Part shown: positions 1 through 10,501 of the stretch, piece by piece | Layout: each line of letters starts with the position of its first letter | How positions within the stretch are numbered: the stretch's first letter is position 1 | Assembly: GCA_020650975.1 (NCBI GenBank) | Contig: JAIPMN010002357.1 | Coordinates: 1 to 35,180, forward strand | Length of the DNA stretch: 35,180 nucleotides | Direction: 5' to 3' | Source: Apostichopus californicus | Taxonomy: Eukaryota; Echinodermata; Holothuroidea; Aspidochirotida; Stichopodidae | Position numbers and translations under genes: made by a program | Notes under the pieces: model-generated | Databases searched by the model: none | Told to the model about the DNA's origin: nothing | What the model saw: only the letters and a program-made list of their open reading frames with translations

Positions 1-323
1 GGGCGGGTGGGGGACATGTCCTCTCAATATTATAGGTGGGGATATACGGCTATAAATAGAAAATAACGCGTGAGATTATTTATCCAAATCATATTTGGCG
101 GTGGCTAAAACTTCATCCAACACATGCTACATGAGGTAAATGACTCTCCGTGGTCGTTTCTGTGACCTGTGACCGTATAGCATGTTGTCACTCATGATTA
201 TTATCATAATGTCTGTACATCTCTTGTGTATGAGTGTAAGTACGTACAATCATATATATGATCCACATCAATATGGGTTCACTGGGTTTCCATTTGGCCT
301 GTTTCCTACAAAATTTCTAACCG

Positions 324-380
324 CAGGCGCGTAGCCAAAGGTGGGGGGGGGGGCGAAGGGTGGATACCGCCCTCCCCCTC
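324..380 (+). mobile_element. Remnant of a DNA-transposon terminus with poly-G tract
   Basis: The stretch begins CAGGCGCGTAGCCAAAGG and runs into a tract of G and then C-rich sequence. It resembles the CAGnGGCGnAnCCAGG-type ends seen elsewhere in this window (18705, 19751, 20984). No matching opposite end was found nearby, so this is a solo or decayed end. Nothing else recognisable was seen in positions 1-320. Confidence 0.35.
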
Positions 381-869
381 GAGCATATTTTTTTCTATAG
401 TAGCCGTTATAAGAGGTTTTATATTTGTACACCAATAAATTGACTGTGTCTGAATTTTCGAAAATTCATTGACCAACATTCTTCATCATACTTCCCTCTA
501 CTCGTGCAATTTTGACCGGTCTGTTAGGGGTTGAAGGAGGTTTTTCTATATTGGTTGTCCATAGATGAAATTTTGTGCAACATTATGGGTATGTTTTGAA
601 GTGAATTGTTATTCAAATTCTGAACAAATAATGGGCTTAAAACCTTGAAAAGTGGGGCTGACGGGTATTGTGGGGTGTTACGTAGAATTACCTACAAAAG
701 TACTGATCCACAGGAGATGCGATGAGGTCGAACATGATGTGTGACTGGTGACAATCTTCAAAAAGGTTATGAATGAAAAAAACTATTGGGAAAACTTGGT
801 TCTCAGGCAAAATTGTACATCTGGTTGGTCATTTTCAAGCCGGAGAAGTGCCATTTCCTGTGATCTGGG

Positions 870-1290
870 GGGCTATCAAAACCAGAAATGTTCTTGTACG
901 CTGCGCGCCAACCAATGGTGGCGCTCCGCTTTGATAGTAATTCGCCTGCATCCAAGCAAATGTCCCCCCAATATTTGAAACAAATTGCCGCCCCTGCCCT
1001 GCTCTATAAGCAAACTGCGTGGGGTCAATGAACTGTTCTCAGTGTAATACTGAGGTGTTACATTATAAGTCTTTCGAAACATTTCATGACGTTACAGGTA
1101 AGTGAGACGGGCCGAAAATCATTAGGCTCAGTTGCATTCTTTTTTTGGGAACGGGTATTACTAATGACGTTTTCCACAGTCGTGGAATTGAGCCGATGTC
1201 TAAAGAACATTGAAAGAGTTTTGTGAAAATCCCGGTCAGTTCAATTTTTGCAGTTGAGTTTAAACTTCCTGTCAAATTGGATTGAAGTCA
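870..1290 (-). pseudogene. Non-LTR retrotransposon reverse transcriptase fragment, frameshifted
   Basis: Read on the minus strand, the piece starts near 1290 and gives residues typical of the N-terminal part of a LINE reverse transcriptase: a segment ending SIPRLWKTSLVIPVPKK (about 1180-1140). After a frame change it continues with NDFRPVSLT and then CNVMKCFERLI (about 1130-1065). These match the conserved 'W+K..IIPVPKK...NDYRPVALTSV.MKCFERLI' block of many animal LINEs. Downstream (about 1020-980) a further frame change and in-frame stops interrupt a region resembling the 'PxQFAYRxGR' block. The catalytic YADD region is not present. It is a dead fragment; the motif match is direct, the clade is not resolved. 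Positions 1291-1680 show nothing recognisable. Confidence 0.7.
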
Positions 1291-1685
1291 ACACGCGCTA
1301 TCAGTATCGATAAACTGCCATGGCGTCCAAGTGGGTTATAATCGTACCACCTGCTTGAGAGATCTTTCAAATTGGGGTCACCTTATTTGAGAACAATTGT
1401 AAAGTCATAGTATGCATGATACTTCAAAAGAGATTAAATGAGGGCATATATGTCAACGACATGCATGGTCATTAAAGATAACTCCGAAAATTTATCACTT
1501 ATCCTTTGTTCTGCTGAGCAGCCTTTGCTATATTTACATCCGATCAAAGGGCAATTTGACGGTGCCCACAAACATTTTTTGTCGTATCATTTGTTAATTT
1601 TGCGAGCCAGCTAACTTTAATCAAACAGTCATTTACCCATGGTTGATTGAAGTCTGAGAATGCGAACGACCAGTGTGTCAGAATT

Positions 1686-1862
1686 GGCCCACCAAAGCCT
1701 TTCTAACTGCCCAAAATAATGGCCCACTAAAGTCTTTCTAACTGCCCACACTAATGGCATACTAAACCCTTTCTAACTTACCAAATTATTGGCTCACTAA
1801 AGCCTTTCTAACTGCCCAAATTAATAGCCCACTAAGGCCTTTCTAACTGCCCAATTAAGGCC
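1686..1862. repeat. Minisatellite, five copies of a 35-bp unit
   Basis: Five units start at 1686, 1721, 1756, 1791 and 1826, exactly 35 bp apart. Each contains a CCCACTAAAGCCTTTCTAAC-like core followed by TGCCCAAATTAATGG-like sequence. Units differ by several substitutions but not in length. Confidence 0.9.
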
Positions 1863-2049
1863 TGCCAATATCTTCCTTGTAATCCTCGTGTATCCTGATG
1901 GTTTGCCATTCTTTTAAGCTATTGCCGAATTATTCTTCGAGTGTTATTACTTTAACCAAAATGAGTCAATAGGGTAGCCTAAATGTTGCAGTTAAGGGGG
2001 CGGGCAGAGGGATGTAAGGAGGGGGAAGGGAAATAAGATGGAGGGGTAT

Positions 2050-2180
2050 GAAGCCGAATGCAGTGTAGGGGGGAGGTCTGGGGATACTCCCTCAGAAAAA
2101 ATTAAAATTTTCCGATGGTAAATTGTACATTCTGAGGCATATTTAGGCTATATATTACTTCTACAATTTGGTCGGTGTAC
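2050..2180 (+). repeat. Dispersed repeat copy, related to 20745-20865
   Basis: A G-rich start (GGGGGGAGGTCTGGGGATAC) followed by a CTCC..CAGAAAA block leads into GGCATATTTAGGCTATA at about 2133-2150. The same order of blocks recurs at 20780-20865. This looks like two old copies of one interspersed family. Its class is not identified. Confidence 0.5.
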
Positions 2181-3350
2181 GCGAGGTTGTACTAATAAAT
2201 ACTTTCATTTTTGTGGGATGGGAAGGAGAGGGAGGGGGTTGGGTTGACAAAAGGCGGGTGGGCGCGTACACCCTCTAGATCTGCGTTGTAATTTTTGAAC
2301 ATAAATAGACATTTGAAGAGTTTGGCCAACTTGATGTTACAGTGCGAATAATATACAGATACCAATGGTGAGGATTTCAGCCGTTTTGGCATTCAATAGA
2401 TCAATATTTTGCTGAGCTACATTTCTTCTTTGTTGTAAAAATAAATTTTCAAGCAACCTGCCTGAGTTTCACATCTCACCTTACATACTAATGTTATCAA
2501 GTTATTATTGTATTTGGTAATAATTTACGAAAACCAACAGACCAAAACGTAGCGTTCTATAGATGGCATACTTGCAGTAAGTCATTACCGGTACCGTATA
2601 CGTGTTCTCGTATCCTAGTATATGGTTGTGGTCCACAACAAGTAAGGTGTACTTTCCAACGGTCAAAGCGCCCTCAAACTTATCTTTCAAAATAGGCATA
2701 GTATGCGTGTAACATAGCTACTAATTTGTTACTTTGTTTGTTTCCATAACAACTCCCTGTTTGTACCAAGTCTGGGAATGCAGCTGGCGGCTGACCGGGA
2801 GAGGGATGTTTTCCTTCTTTTGTTTTTGAAAATTTGGAGGTCAGGAAGGTCATCAAGCTTGCTGACGATTTGGAGGTCAGACCTGCCGATTCAAAACAAC
2901 GGCGTATCTGTCGTGAGCTGCCCTTGAAGGGACAACATCGGCAGAGGGTTTATTTAGCAGCACCGCTCGACAACTCTTCCGACATTTTCTTTTCCTATCG
3001 CATTCTCCGGAACGCCACAATTTGTTGGTTATAGTCTCTTACTCGTCATCATGAATCTGTACTCCAATTCTGTTAACAGTGATCCTATCTGAAGTAAATA
3101 TAAGCTAAGTCGCCAAGATCATATAATCGTTCTCCACAAAAGATGGCTTCGAAGGCATCGTTGATATCGTGTTCGTAAAGACTATAAGGACAAATCCCAC
3201 TACGTAAAGATAAATATAATATAACTAAGCCGTGACCATATGGCGTAACGTACAACTTACCCAGCTGGTCGACTACTATCTCTGTGCAATGGGATAAAAA
3301 CTAAATCCAGGGACACTTTAGAAAGCCTTTCACGAACTAATCCAATAAGA
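2181..3350. other. Stretch without a recognised gene
   Basis: A 66-codon open frame at 2834-3034 (plus strand) is locally richer in GC than its surroundings and contains a repeated TTTGGAGGTCAG motif at about 2834 and 2870. Its translation matches no family I recognise, and it may be transposon-derived. No signal-peptide exon for the downstream lectin could be identified with confidence. Confidence 0.4.
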
Positions 3351-3352
3351 CA

Positions 3353-3427
3353 ATGGGGGTTGTAACAGATATTGAAAGTAACTACAAACTTCTAATTCTA
3401 CTAGTACTCATGCTATTGTATTTGTAA
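3353..3427 (+). other. Short hydrophobic ORF upstream of the lectin exons
   Basis: ATG at 3353 opens a 24-residue frame ending in a leucine-rich run (KLLILLVLMLLYL) and a TAA at 3425. The composition resembles a signal peptide or anchor and it lies 86 bp before the lectin exon. However, the nearby GT dinucleotides (in CTATT|GTATTT and TATTT|GTAATC) would leave phase 2, whereas the lectin exon needs phase 1. It is therefore probably not the missing first exon unless a different donor is used. The element is seen in the sequence; a role is not shown. Confidence 0.15.
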
Positions 3428-3512
3428 TCGCTGTACAAGTCTGGAATATGGGGAGTTGTAAGTAGCTAGTGTAACTTTGATGCAGCCTTTTAACATTCTT
3501 TTCGATTTCAAG

Positions 3513-3770
3513 GTTGTTTGACGAGCCAAGGATGGAAGGAATTCAATGGTCATTGTTACAAGTTAATGTACGACAGACTCACCGCTGAACCCGCAGACGT
3601 TGCAACCATGAGGGACACATGTCAAAACGTAGGTCCGATTAAGTTCGGAGATTCTGGTGCATATATCGGTTTAGCATATTTAGCCGACATTCAATCTATG
3701 GAAGAAAATGACTTTGTTTCAGAAATGGTTGCCGGTGGCAGTCGTGCTTGGATTGGGGCTGAGAAAGATG
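3513..3770 (+). CDS. C-type lectin, N-terminal half of the CTLD (internal exon)
   Basis: The exon starts after the acceptor TTTTCGATTTCAAG and ends at a GTAATT donor. It encodes about 85 residues forming the first half of a C-type lectin-like domain. It begins (G)CLTSQGWKEFNGHCYKL, the extra N-terminal cysteine pair of long-form CTLDs. Then come DTC (first core cysteine), YLADIQSMEENDFV (helix 2, matching 'LA.I.S.EE.DFV') and RAWIGAEKDG, the WIGL motif. It begins and ends in phase 1, so the exon is symmetric. Joined with 4143-4363 it gives a complete carbohydrate-recognition domain. The exon or exons carrying the start and signal peptide lie upstream and were not identified. Such proteins are normally secreted, Ca2+-dependent sugar binders in innate immunity or the extracellular matrix; that role is inferred from the family. 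Confidence 0.93.
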
Positions 3771-4142
3771 GTAATTAGACTTTATATTCATAAATCTGCT
3801 TTCTTACACGACATCTATACAAGAACATAACGCGTTCACAAAAGCTACTGAGGATACGTGTAACCCCAACAAATCCAGTTTGATGCCTCTGTTGGGATTA
3901 CACATATCCTCAGTTCTTACGTTTATCCTAATAGCACATGCTACCGATTTATCATATTTATCAGCACGATCCGGTTTTTACTGTGGTACAAAAACTTTAA
4001 GATTTACAGTAGTTACTGTAATCTATATATGAATCGGACACACCCGTCACTCGTAACTGTACAATATTTGTTTCGATACATCACGCATTATCATTTTGCT
4101 ATCTGATTTATATGTATTTTTATTAACTTTCTTGCTAATTAG
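3771..4142 (+). other. Phase-1 intron of the C-type lectin, containing a hairpin
   Basis: The 372-bp intron runs from GTAATT to TTGCTAATTAG. It contains a 25-bp inverted repeat (3847-3871 and 3890-3914, two mismatches) with an 18-bp loop; the arms begin ACTGAGGATACGTGTAA and end CACATATCCTCAGT. The rest of the intron is unremarkable. Confidence 0.85.
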
Positions 4143-4363
4143 TTTCATCATTTTACTGGATCCGTGATAGTGAAAGCGACAAAGTTGCGATTTCGTTCAC
4201 CAACTGGAAGATTAACGAGCCAAACGATAAGGATGGTAGCGAAGATTGCGTAGAAACCAACCGCGGTCCTCCAGGGAAGTGGAACGATCTATTATGTTCG
4301 AGGAAGCTCCCAGGTGTATGTAAATACAACATTGCAGCTTACACTGCCAGCAGAACGGATTGA
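4143..4363 (+). CDS. C-type lectin, C-terminal half of the CTLD (last exon)
   Basis: The exon follows the acceptor TTTCTTGCTAATTAG. It reads in phase 1 from the previous exon as (V)SSFYWIRDSESDKVAIS, then NWKINEPNDKDGSEDC, then GKWNDLLCSRKLPGVCK, ending at TGA 4361-4363. The Ca2+ site-2 ligands are all present: EPN (the mannose/GlcNAc-type triplet rather than galactose-type QPD), the glutamate of EDC, and the WND motif. The cysteines of EDC/LLC and VCK complete the expected three disulphides with the first exon. A short tail (YNIAAYTASRTD) follows, with no transmembrane segment, consistent with a soluble secreted lectin. Actual sugar specificity is inferred from the triplet only. Confidence 0.95.
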
Positions 4364-4454
4364 TTTTACCAAATTATTACAACTGTACGATTTTTGGATA
4401 TGGTGTACGTCTCATTTTGACTTGAAACCAATATTAGTCTTTACTAAACACATC

Positions 4455-4460
4455 AATAAA
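4455..4460 (+). promoter_or_regulatory. Candidate polyadenylation signal of the lectin gene
   Basis: AATAAA lies 92 bp after the lectin stop codon, at a usual distance for a short 3' UTR. No transcript evidence is available. Confidence 0.5.
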
Positions 4461-6560
4461 CTAATCACTGCCGAGACTGATTAGAGAGACCGAAACGTTA
4501 TTTGCGAAAAGTATATATAATTGTGTGATGTTATCAGGGGCTGATACAGGATTTAAAGGAGGGCGTGTGGCCGTTGAAGGCAACTCCCATGTAGAATTCG
4601 TGCTTAGTTGTAATCTGTTACTGTATTTAGAGAACTTCACCAAGATGCGTCATTTTTTCATATATATTACTTTTTCTCTGTGGATACTTGAGTTAACGAT
4701 TGCATAATCAAAATGAAACTTCTTTAAAAATGATGTGTCTCACTCTACTGTTGCAAGGTATATTTATAATACGTCGCAAAACTTTTCAAATGAATTACAT
4801 CTATGTGATTAAACAGTCTACTCAAATGTGTTTCTTTTATACCTGAGTGTAATGGAACACAAAATTTGAAACATTTCTGTCGTAACACTGCAGTCAATTT
4901 CGATACCGGACTATTCCTCGAACATTTGATGAACCTTTGAAAAACGCATTAGTCAACAGAATGAGGTCATCATGACAAATTAATTTAACTGTCTGTGTTC
5001 TTCTTTAAAATGCTGGGAACAACACCCATATAGAGTAGCAAACATATCAGTTTCTTACCATCAATTCGAATCTTAATGAAGTCTTTGAGTACTGTAATGA
5101 TTCAATGTCAGTTAAAGGTGTAAGATTAAAAATGTATCATATTTGAATGGAAGACCAAATTCATGCTATTGTCGAGTAGATAAAAGCAATGGCATTAAAA
5201 GCATTAGAAGTATAATTCTAGCCGTCTGAGTGTATGCACACAATCCAAGACTGAACCAATAACCCTCGACTGACGATGGGAGGTGTGCCCCCATGGACCC
5301 TTCTCCCCTCCTCTCAAGTTGCGCCCGTAACTGAAACCGACAGTTTGGACGATCATCATAATGTCATTACAGGCCCTATGCGGATGGATGAAAATGACAA
5401 GACGACACAACCCGATCTAGTCGATTAATGGTCTCGTGAAACAATTGTAACGGAGCCGAAGATGGTGTGCAAACTAATATCTTTTGTTATAAGGTACTGA
5501 TAGGCATACCCTCTGTAGTAGTAAAAAAAACAAGATATCAGAGAAATACCGGACATTATAAAGATAAGGGTACTAATTAAACTTATAGAATTGCTGTTCT
5601 TGCATTTAGTACGGATTAGCTATATGTAGCACTGGATATTCATATATGATTAACCGATACCAATCCATTTGCGGTTAAAATTGGTTCTGAATAACAGATA
5701 TATATATAACACGCCAACAAGTTAACATATGGGCTCCGTTTCAATCAGATTTTATCATATAGCGGCAATGGAGATAAAGAACACATTCCTTACCGCTAAC
5801 CATTTTCGAATGTACCGACTTGAACACACTTAAATCGACCGTTCTACAGAAAACTTAAGTCACGTCGTCCCCATCAAAACCAACCTCCCTCCCCGCAAGG
5901 CAAGAACTGTCATCTATTCAACGCTGAAAACAGTTTCTGGAACGAATGGAACTTTATGAACATATATATATGAATATAAATCATGCCAAAGTAATCATTT
6001 CTGGAAGAAAGAGCAGACACTAAACAAATTTTCGTAGGTGAAGTTGTCACGTCAAATAGCTCCATGATTAACGTGCAGCTTAATTAATATGTACGAACAT
6101 GCTAGACCTTGACGATTCTCGAAGGTTACATTCAAGTGGAAATATGCTAGCAGGAGCGAATTAGGGAAGGGGAGGGGGTATATTAGCATAACCTTGTGTT
6201 TAGACCTAATTATAGGTCTTTGTAGGTTATTGATGACTGACGGAATCTTCCATACCCCCTCCCCCCACAATAACACCGCCCCAAAACACCTCGCTTCAAC
6301 AACCCCATGGCCAGACCCTCTTTTTTAACTCCTAGTTCCCTTGCTGCGACGACGATCTATTTTCATAATATGGTCAAGCCCAATTTGCGAGCCGGTCTTG
6401 GAAAATTATCCAACTTTAGTGCCTTCTCGTTAAGATTTGATCCCCGCTAACCACTTTTTCAGACTCTTCTTAATGTCTCCCAGCACCACAAAGATTTAAT
6501 ATATTACAAACAGCTATATATATCCATCAGAGATGTGATGTTTTTGGCGGATTATGTATC
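4461..6560. other. Stretch without a recognised gene
   Basis: A decayed DNA-transposon end (CAGGGGCTGATACAGG, about 4536-4551) and a G/C-rich patch at 5275-5335 ending GCGCCCGTAAC look like transposon debris. Open frames are short and cross such tracts. No exon with both good splice sites and recognisable protein was found, apart from the minus-strand micro-exon candidate at 5059-5091 described in the findings. Confidence 0.5.
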
Positions 6561-6564
6561 ATAT

Positions 6565-7020
6565 CACACGGAATCGGCATATACCACTCTAAATCAGTTT
6601 GTACCTCTGTAAATCGGGAATTGCCACCTTACATCAACTTGTACAAATTTCATTCACTTATGGTTAACTTCAATCTGTAATGCAATTTAAATTCGCATAA
6701 GCCAACCTAAATTGAAATATTTCCATTTTAAATATCATATATATCCATTTATAATCGGTACCGTATACGGTCGAATCTCTATGATCTGATTCAGATAGGA
6801 GATATTACAACCGACTTATATTAGTTTAAATCGACATATGCCAATTTAAGTCGAGCTATCGTAGTTTAAATCTACTTCTACCAGTTTACAATGACATATT
6901 AGTACCGACTAAAATTAAGATATTTAACAATTTAAATCGGTATCATGTCAAGCTAAATCGGGATATAATGTTTAAAACAACTTCTGTCAGGTTAACCCGA
7001 CTTTTACCAGTCAATATTTG
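6565..7020. repeat. Diverged satellite with a unit of about 21 bp
   Basis: Variants of a TTTAAATCGACATATGCCAA-like unit recur throughout, clearest at about 6820-7015 (TTAAATCGACATATGCCA, TTTAAGTCGAGCTATCGTAG, TTTAAATCTACTTCTACCAG, AATTTAAATCGGTATCATG, AGCTAAATCGGGATATAAT). The left part from 6565 is more eroded. Units are too divergent to count exactly; about 20 fit in the interval. Confidence 0.7.
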
Positions 7021-8558
7021 GTGTCAGATTTCTTACTTAAAACAATCCAAAAAGGAATTGACATGGTTCCTATGTAAGAAAGGAGGGTAACCCACCGGTA
7101 AGGGGGTGGGGTGGTGGTGGGGTGGAGGAGTAGTTTTCATCCTTCAACTTTTTGTTATGATGATATAGCTACTGTATTATATCCTCGTAAATTTTACTCT
7201 CGAAAAATAAATTTGAAAACATTCTGAGTGCACTACATTACTCATATCCTCTTTACTTGTTTTTCACAAACAAGAGTTTCAATCTGTGGGAGATTAATTA
7301 AGTCGCCGATAGCATGGTGATTGAGCTAAAGAGATACCGCAATAGGATAATAAGATCACAGACGGGAGGGCTCTAATTTCACGTGAATTAACGAATGTAC
7401 ACCTGCTATACTACGTGCTTGTGTCTATTTCGTCGGAGGTGAACTTTGGCCAATTGTAATATAAAGGTTTTCGTCCTTGTTTGCCAAACTTTATACTGCA
7501 AATAAGGGAAAATACCTTTGTAGGACAGGAAGAAATAAGGTATGTATTTGGGTGTTAAGCGGGCGCTCTATAGATGGTGGCGCTTTATATATAAGGCATT
7601 ATGAATGTAATGTTGTTTGCATTCTTCTTACTGTTATAGCCAGAATTGGAATGGGGTGATCCGTATATGTGACTATTGCATTCACCCATGACCTTGTTGC
7701 TTGCCATTTGGAAATGTTTACAGTTACATCACCAAACAAAGGAGCTTGATGGGAACTTATTTCATTGATTTCTGCTGTTTAGCATTCCATTCCATCGTAT
7801 TAATTATACTGTAAAGTCACTCATCTTGAAAATTTTGTCAAGTATTATGATGAGGACATTAAATCTGCACTTGAATCAGACGGAGAAGAACTAGAGGAAA
7901 TGTTAACATAAAACGAACATTTCCTAGTCATATGTCGTTTCAAGTATGGCAAGGGAAACGCCTTGTAAAAAAATGGTTCAAATATACATACAGTGCACAA
8001 GACGAATGCTGTTACGAGAACTGAATGGCTCATTTTGAGATTTTAATAGTCAAGCGTTTGTGATGAATTGTCAACTTGCAATACCAAGAAAAATTTCGAA
8101 TATCCGTATCATAATATTAGAGGATATTCTGAAAGTCTGCGAATAAAGTGGTTGAACTGTGCATGAGATGAGAAACCATTTATTGAGATTTCGAAATGTC
8201 GATATAGAAAGCGGTAATTTGAGAAAAGAGTCGAAATGTCGAATTATAATACTCGAATTTCTAGAACAAACGTCGTTGGAGAATGTATACGCAAATTTGA
8301 AGAACAAAGTTCTATTTTGAAATAAACAATTTAGATAATAAGTTTCTGGCACGCAAAGTAATCAAGTAAAAGCTCAAAAGAAGTAAAAAAAGGCGACATT
8401 TTGACATCTGAAGCAGAAATTTCGATTTTTTAAGGATGACAATTCGAGAATTTTAGAGACAAAATCCAAAATGTGGCATGTCGCATCGGGTCATCGTAGC
8501 ATCAACAAATGTGAAGTTCGTTTTGCGAAGTTGACAAACCTGGCAATTCTTAATTGAA
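7021..8558. other. Stretch without a recognised gene
   Basis: AT-rich sequence. A plus-strand frame at about 7804-7910 ends in an acidic, helix-like segment (KYYDEDIKSALESDGEELEE, then MLT and TAA) that looks protein-like, but it is only about 34 codons long and has no usable acceptor in frame. At 8155-8260 the motif TCGAAATGTCGA recurs twice without forming a tandem array. Confidence 0.4.
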
Positions 8559-8690
8559 GAAATATAAACAGACAAATACAAATGGGCTGTAGAAATATAA
8601 ACAGACAAATACAAATGGGCTGTAGAAATATAAACAGACAAATACAAATGGGCTGTAGAAATATAAACAGACAAATACAAATGGGCTGTA
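8559..8690. repeat. Perfect minisatellite, four copies of a 33-bp unit
   Basis: Four identical units start at 8559, 8592, 8625 and 8658; each begins GAAATATAAACAGAC and ends AAATGGGCTGTA. There is no mismatch between units, so the expansion is recent. Because 33 is a multiple of three and the unit lacks stops on the minus strand, all three minus-strand frames stay open and produce artificial repeat peptides. Confidence 0.97.
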
Positions 8691-10240
8691 GCAATCTACC
8701 GAAAAGAGAATAAAAAGAGGGCACGTAATATTTAATCTAAGAGATATCAACAAATCTAGCAGCACGTTAAGTGGGACATAACGTTTCTTTTACATTTAAC
8801 CGAAAAGAATTATTGTCACTTGTATAGAAATTTATATTAATAAAAGATAATCATGTTGAAATGTTTTGATATGATATGAAGATAAACTACTTAGACCACA
8901 ACATTCAAAATACAGGGACAGGGTCATACAGGAAGTATTTGCAATAATAATGGTGTAAACAAATTAGAAACACTTGCTTTAACATTAATGATTAAGCACA
9001 CATAGGAAGAACCCTCGAATAGAACCCCCCCCCCCAAAAAAAAAAAAAAAAACAGCTATTCGGTTACAGTGCCAAACAGAATCAGCCAGTATAAGTTCTT
9101 CGACAAAGCAGATATAAACAATCTTAAAAATACCTTGTAATTCCCATGAAGTTGTGGAAAGAGTCAGAAGAGCTTGTCTATTAGTCCTTCGAACAGTATA
9201 AACAATGACTACGGTCAAACTGTATTAAACTGGCTCAGTAAGCAAACCTCAGTTTGTTTGAAGTCAACACTGAAGAACTTACTCCAGTAAAAGATACTGA
9301 TAAATTAAGCAGTTTGGTGACTATACTTGTTTAACTAAACTTATTTGATTACGACGAACAACAAACCGTAGATAATTAATAATTAACCAATAAGTGACCA
9401 TGCAACGCTGTTTGCTGTATACCTGGCAGTGATCTAAATATGGGGGCAGGGCTCGCACGGACGGAAAGTAAGAAGATACATTGGAGTTGACAGTCTTCAC
9501 TATACGTAATTGTAACACAGAGATGTGCTTACCCCCCTCCCCCAACCGAGCCCCCCCCCCCCACCCCATTCTTTGCCACTTTTTTTCGGCAGAACGACAC
9601 AGATGTTGGAAAGTTCGAAATAAAAAAATAGCAGTCATAGAAAAAGACTCACTTTTGAAACAAAACTTAATTTTAAACAAAATGAATTTACTAGCAACAC
9701 AAACATGAACCCCACAATGCCATCCATCTATCTGACGAGGATACTCCATTAGGTTCCTTACTAGTGAATACAACCTGTATAGCGCGAAGTAATGTAGGGA
9801 GATTATATGCGCCAATATGGACAACAGTGATTCTGGAGAAAGCTTTAGACAAAGTGGATCAAGAACATCTATACGCAAACACTACGTAAGTGGATCATGA
9901 ATAACATCCAATGGGATCGGTGGACATTATAAGAATAATTTCATACTTTTGAAAAAATATTTCCGATATTGAGATCAGTTAAGAAGCATGATGATTTTAT
10001 GTCAGTTGTATTAGGCTAGTACCACCGAGTCTTTGATGGACATTAGTATGCAATACAAGGCAGCTAATCGGAGAGAATTTATAGTTATAAGAAGTAAATA
10101 ATCGTAAATTGAAGTTGACGACAGAATATAAGTGTATCGAGGAACCCCCTCCTGCGGTACTTTTCTTCTTCGATAAGATACTGCACAATTCAGGGGACAT
10201 TTTCAGATATTAACTGATCATCGTTACACACTATCTCACG
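8691..10240. other. Stretch without a recognised gene
   Basis: The stretch contains a C10/A17 junction (about 9027-9052) and a C-rich tract at 9533-9568. A long minus-strand open frame (9321-9878, 185 codons) crosses that C-rich tract and has no recognisable domain. I regard it as accidental. Confidence 0.45.
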
Positions 10241-10501
10241 TTGTGTAGATTGACATACCAAAAGTTCACATCTTTTTCTATATTACCAACATTATTGGTT
10301 CATGTTGTTTTCCTGTACCAGCATACAAAGGAACCTCGCATTAGAAATATGTTTAATACGATGAGGGAAAATGGTAACCTTAATAACCAAATCGTACCGG
10401 ACAATGAAAATAATACGTCGATCTCACTTCTTCTAGTGTATCTACATCGAGATAATTCAAGTCAAGCTTTTGGACAAATGTGTGTGAGCACTCTCCTGTA
10501 G
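10241..10501 (+). other. Unassigned ORF, possible exon after 10322
   Basis: A polypyrimidine-rich acceptor (TTGTTTTCCTGTACCAG, ending at 10322) precedes an open frame with polar, protein-like composition (KEPRIRNMFNTMRENGNLNN, then QIVPDNENNT), which runs to TAG at 10499. No family is recognised and no partner exon was found. It could equally be chance. Confidence 0.15.

Noticed and set aside
1686..1862. CRISPR array from the regular 35-bp spacing
   Set aside because: The whole 35-bp unit is repeated with drift; there is no repeat/spacer division.
3353..3427. Signal-peptide exon of the lectin
   Set aside because: The nearby GT dinucleotides give phase 2 instead of the required phase 1, so it was kept only as a weak, unassigned ORF.
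8453..8765. Three overlapping repeat-protein ORFs on the minus strand
   Set aside because: All are read-through of the 33-bp minisatellite in three frames; one DNA repeat explains them.
9321..9878. 185-codon minus-strand ORF, the longest in the window
   Set aside because: It runs through a C-rich tract (GWGGGARLGEGG in translation) that suppresses stops, has no domain and no splice context.
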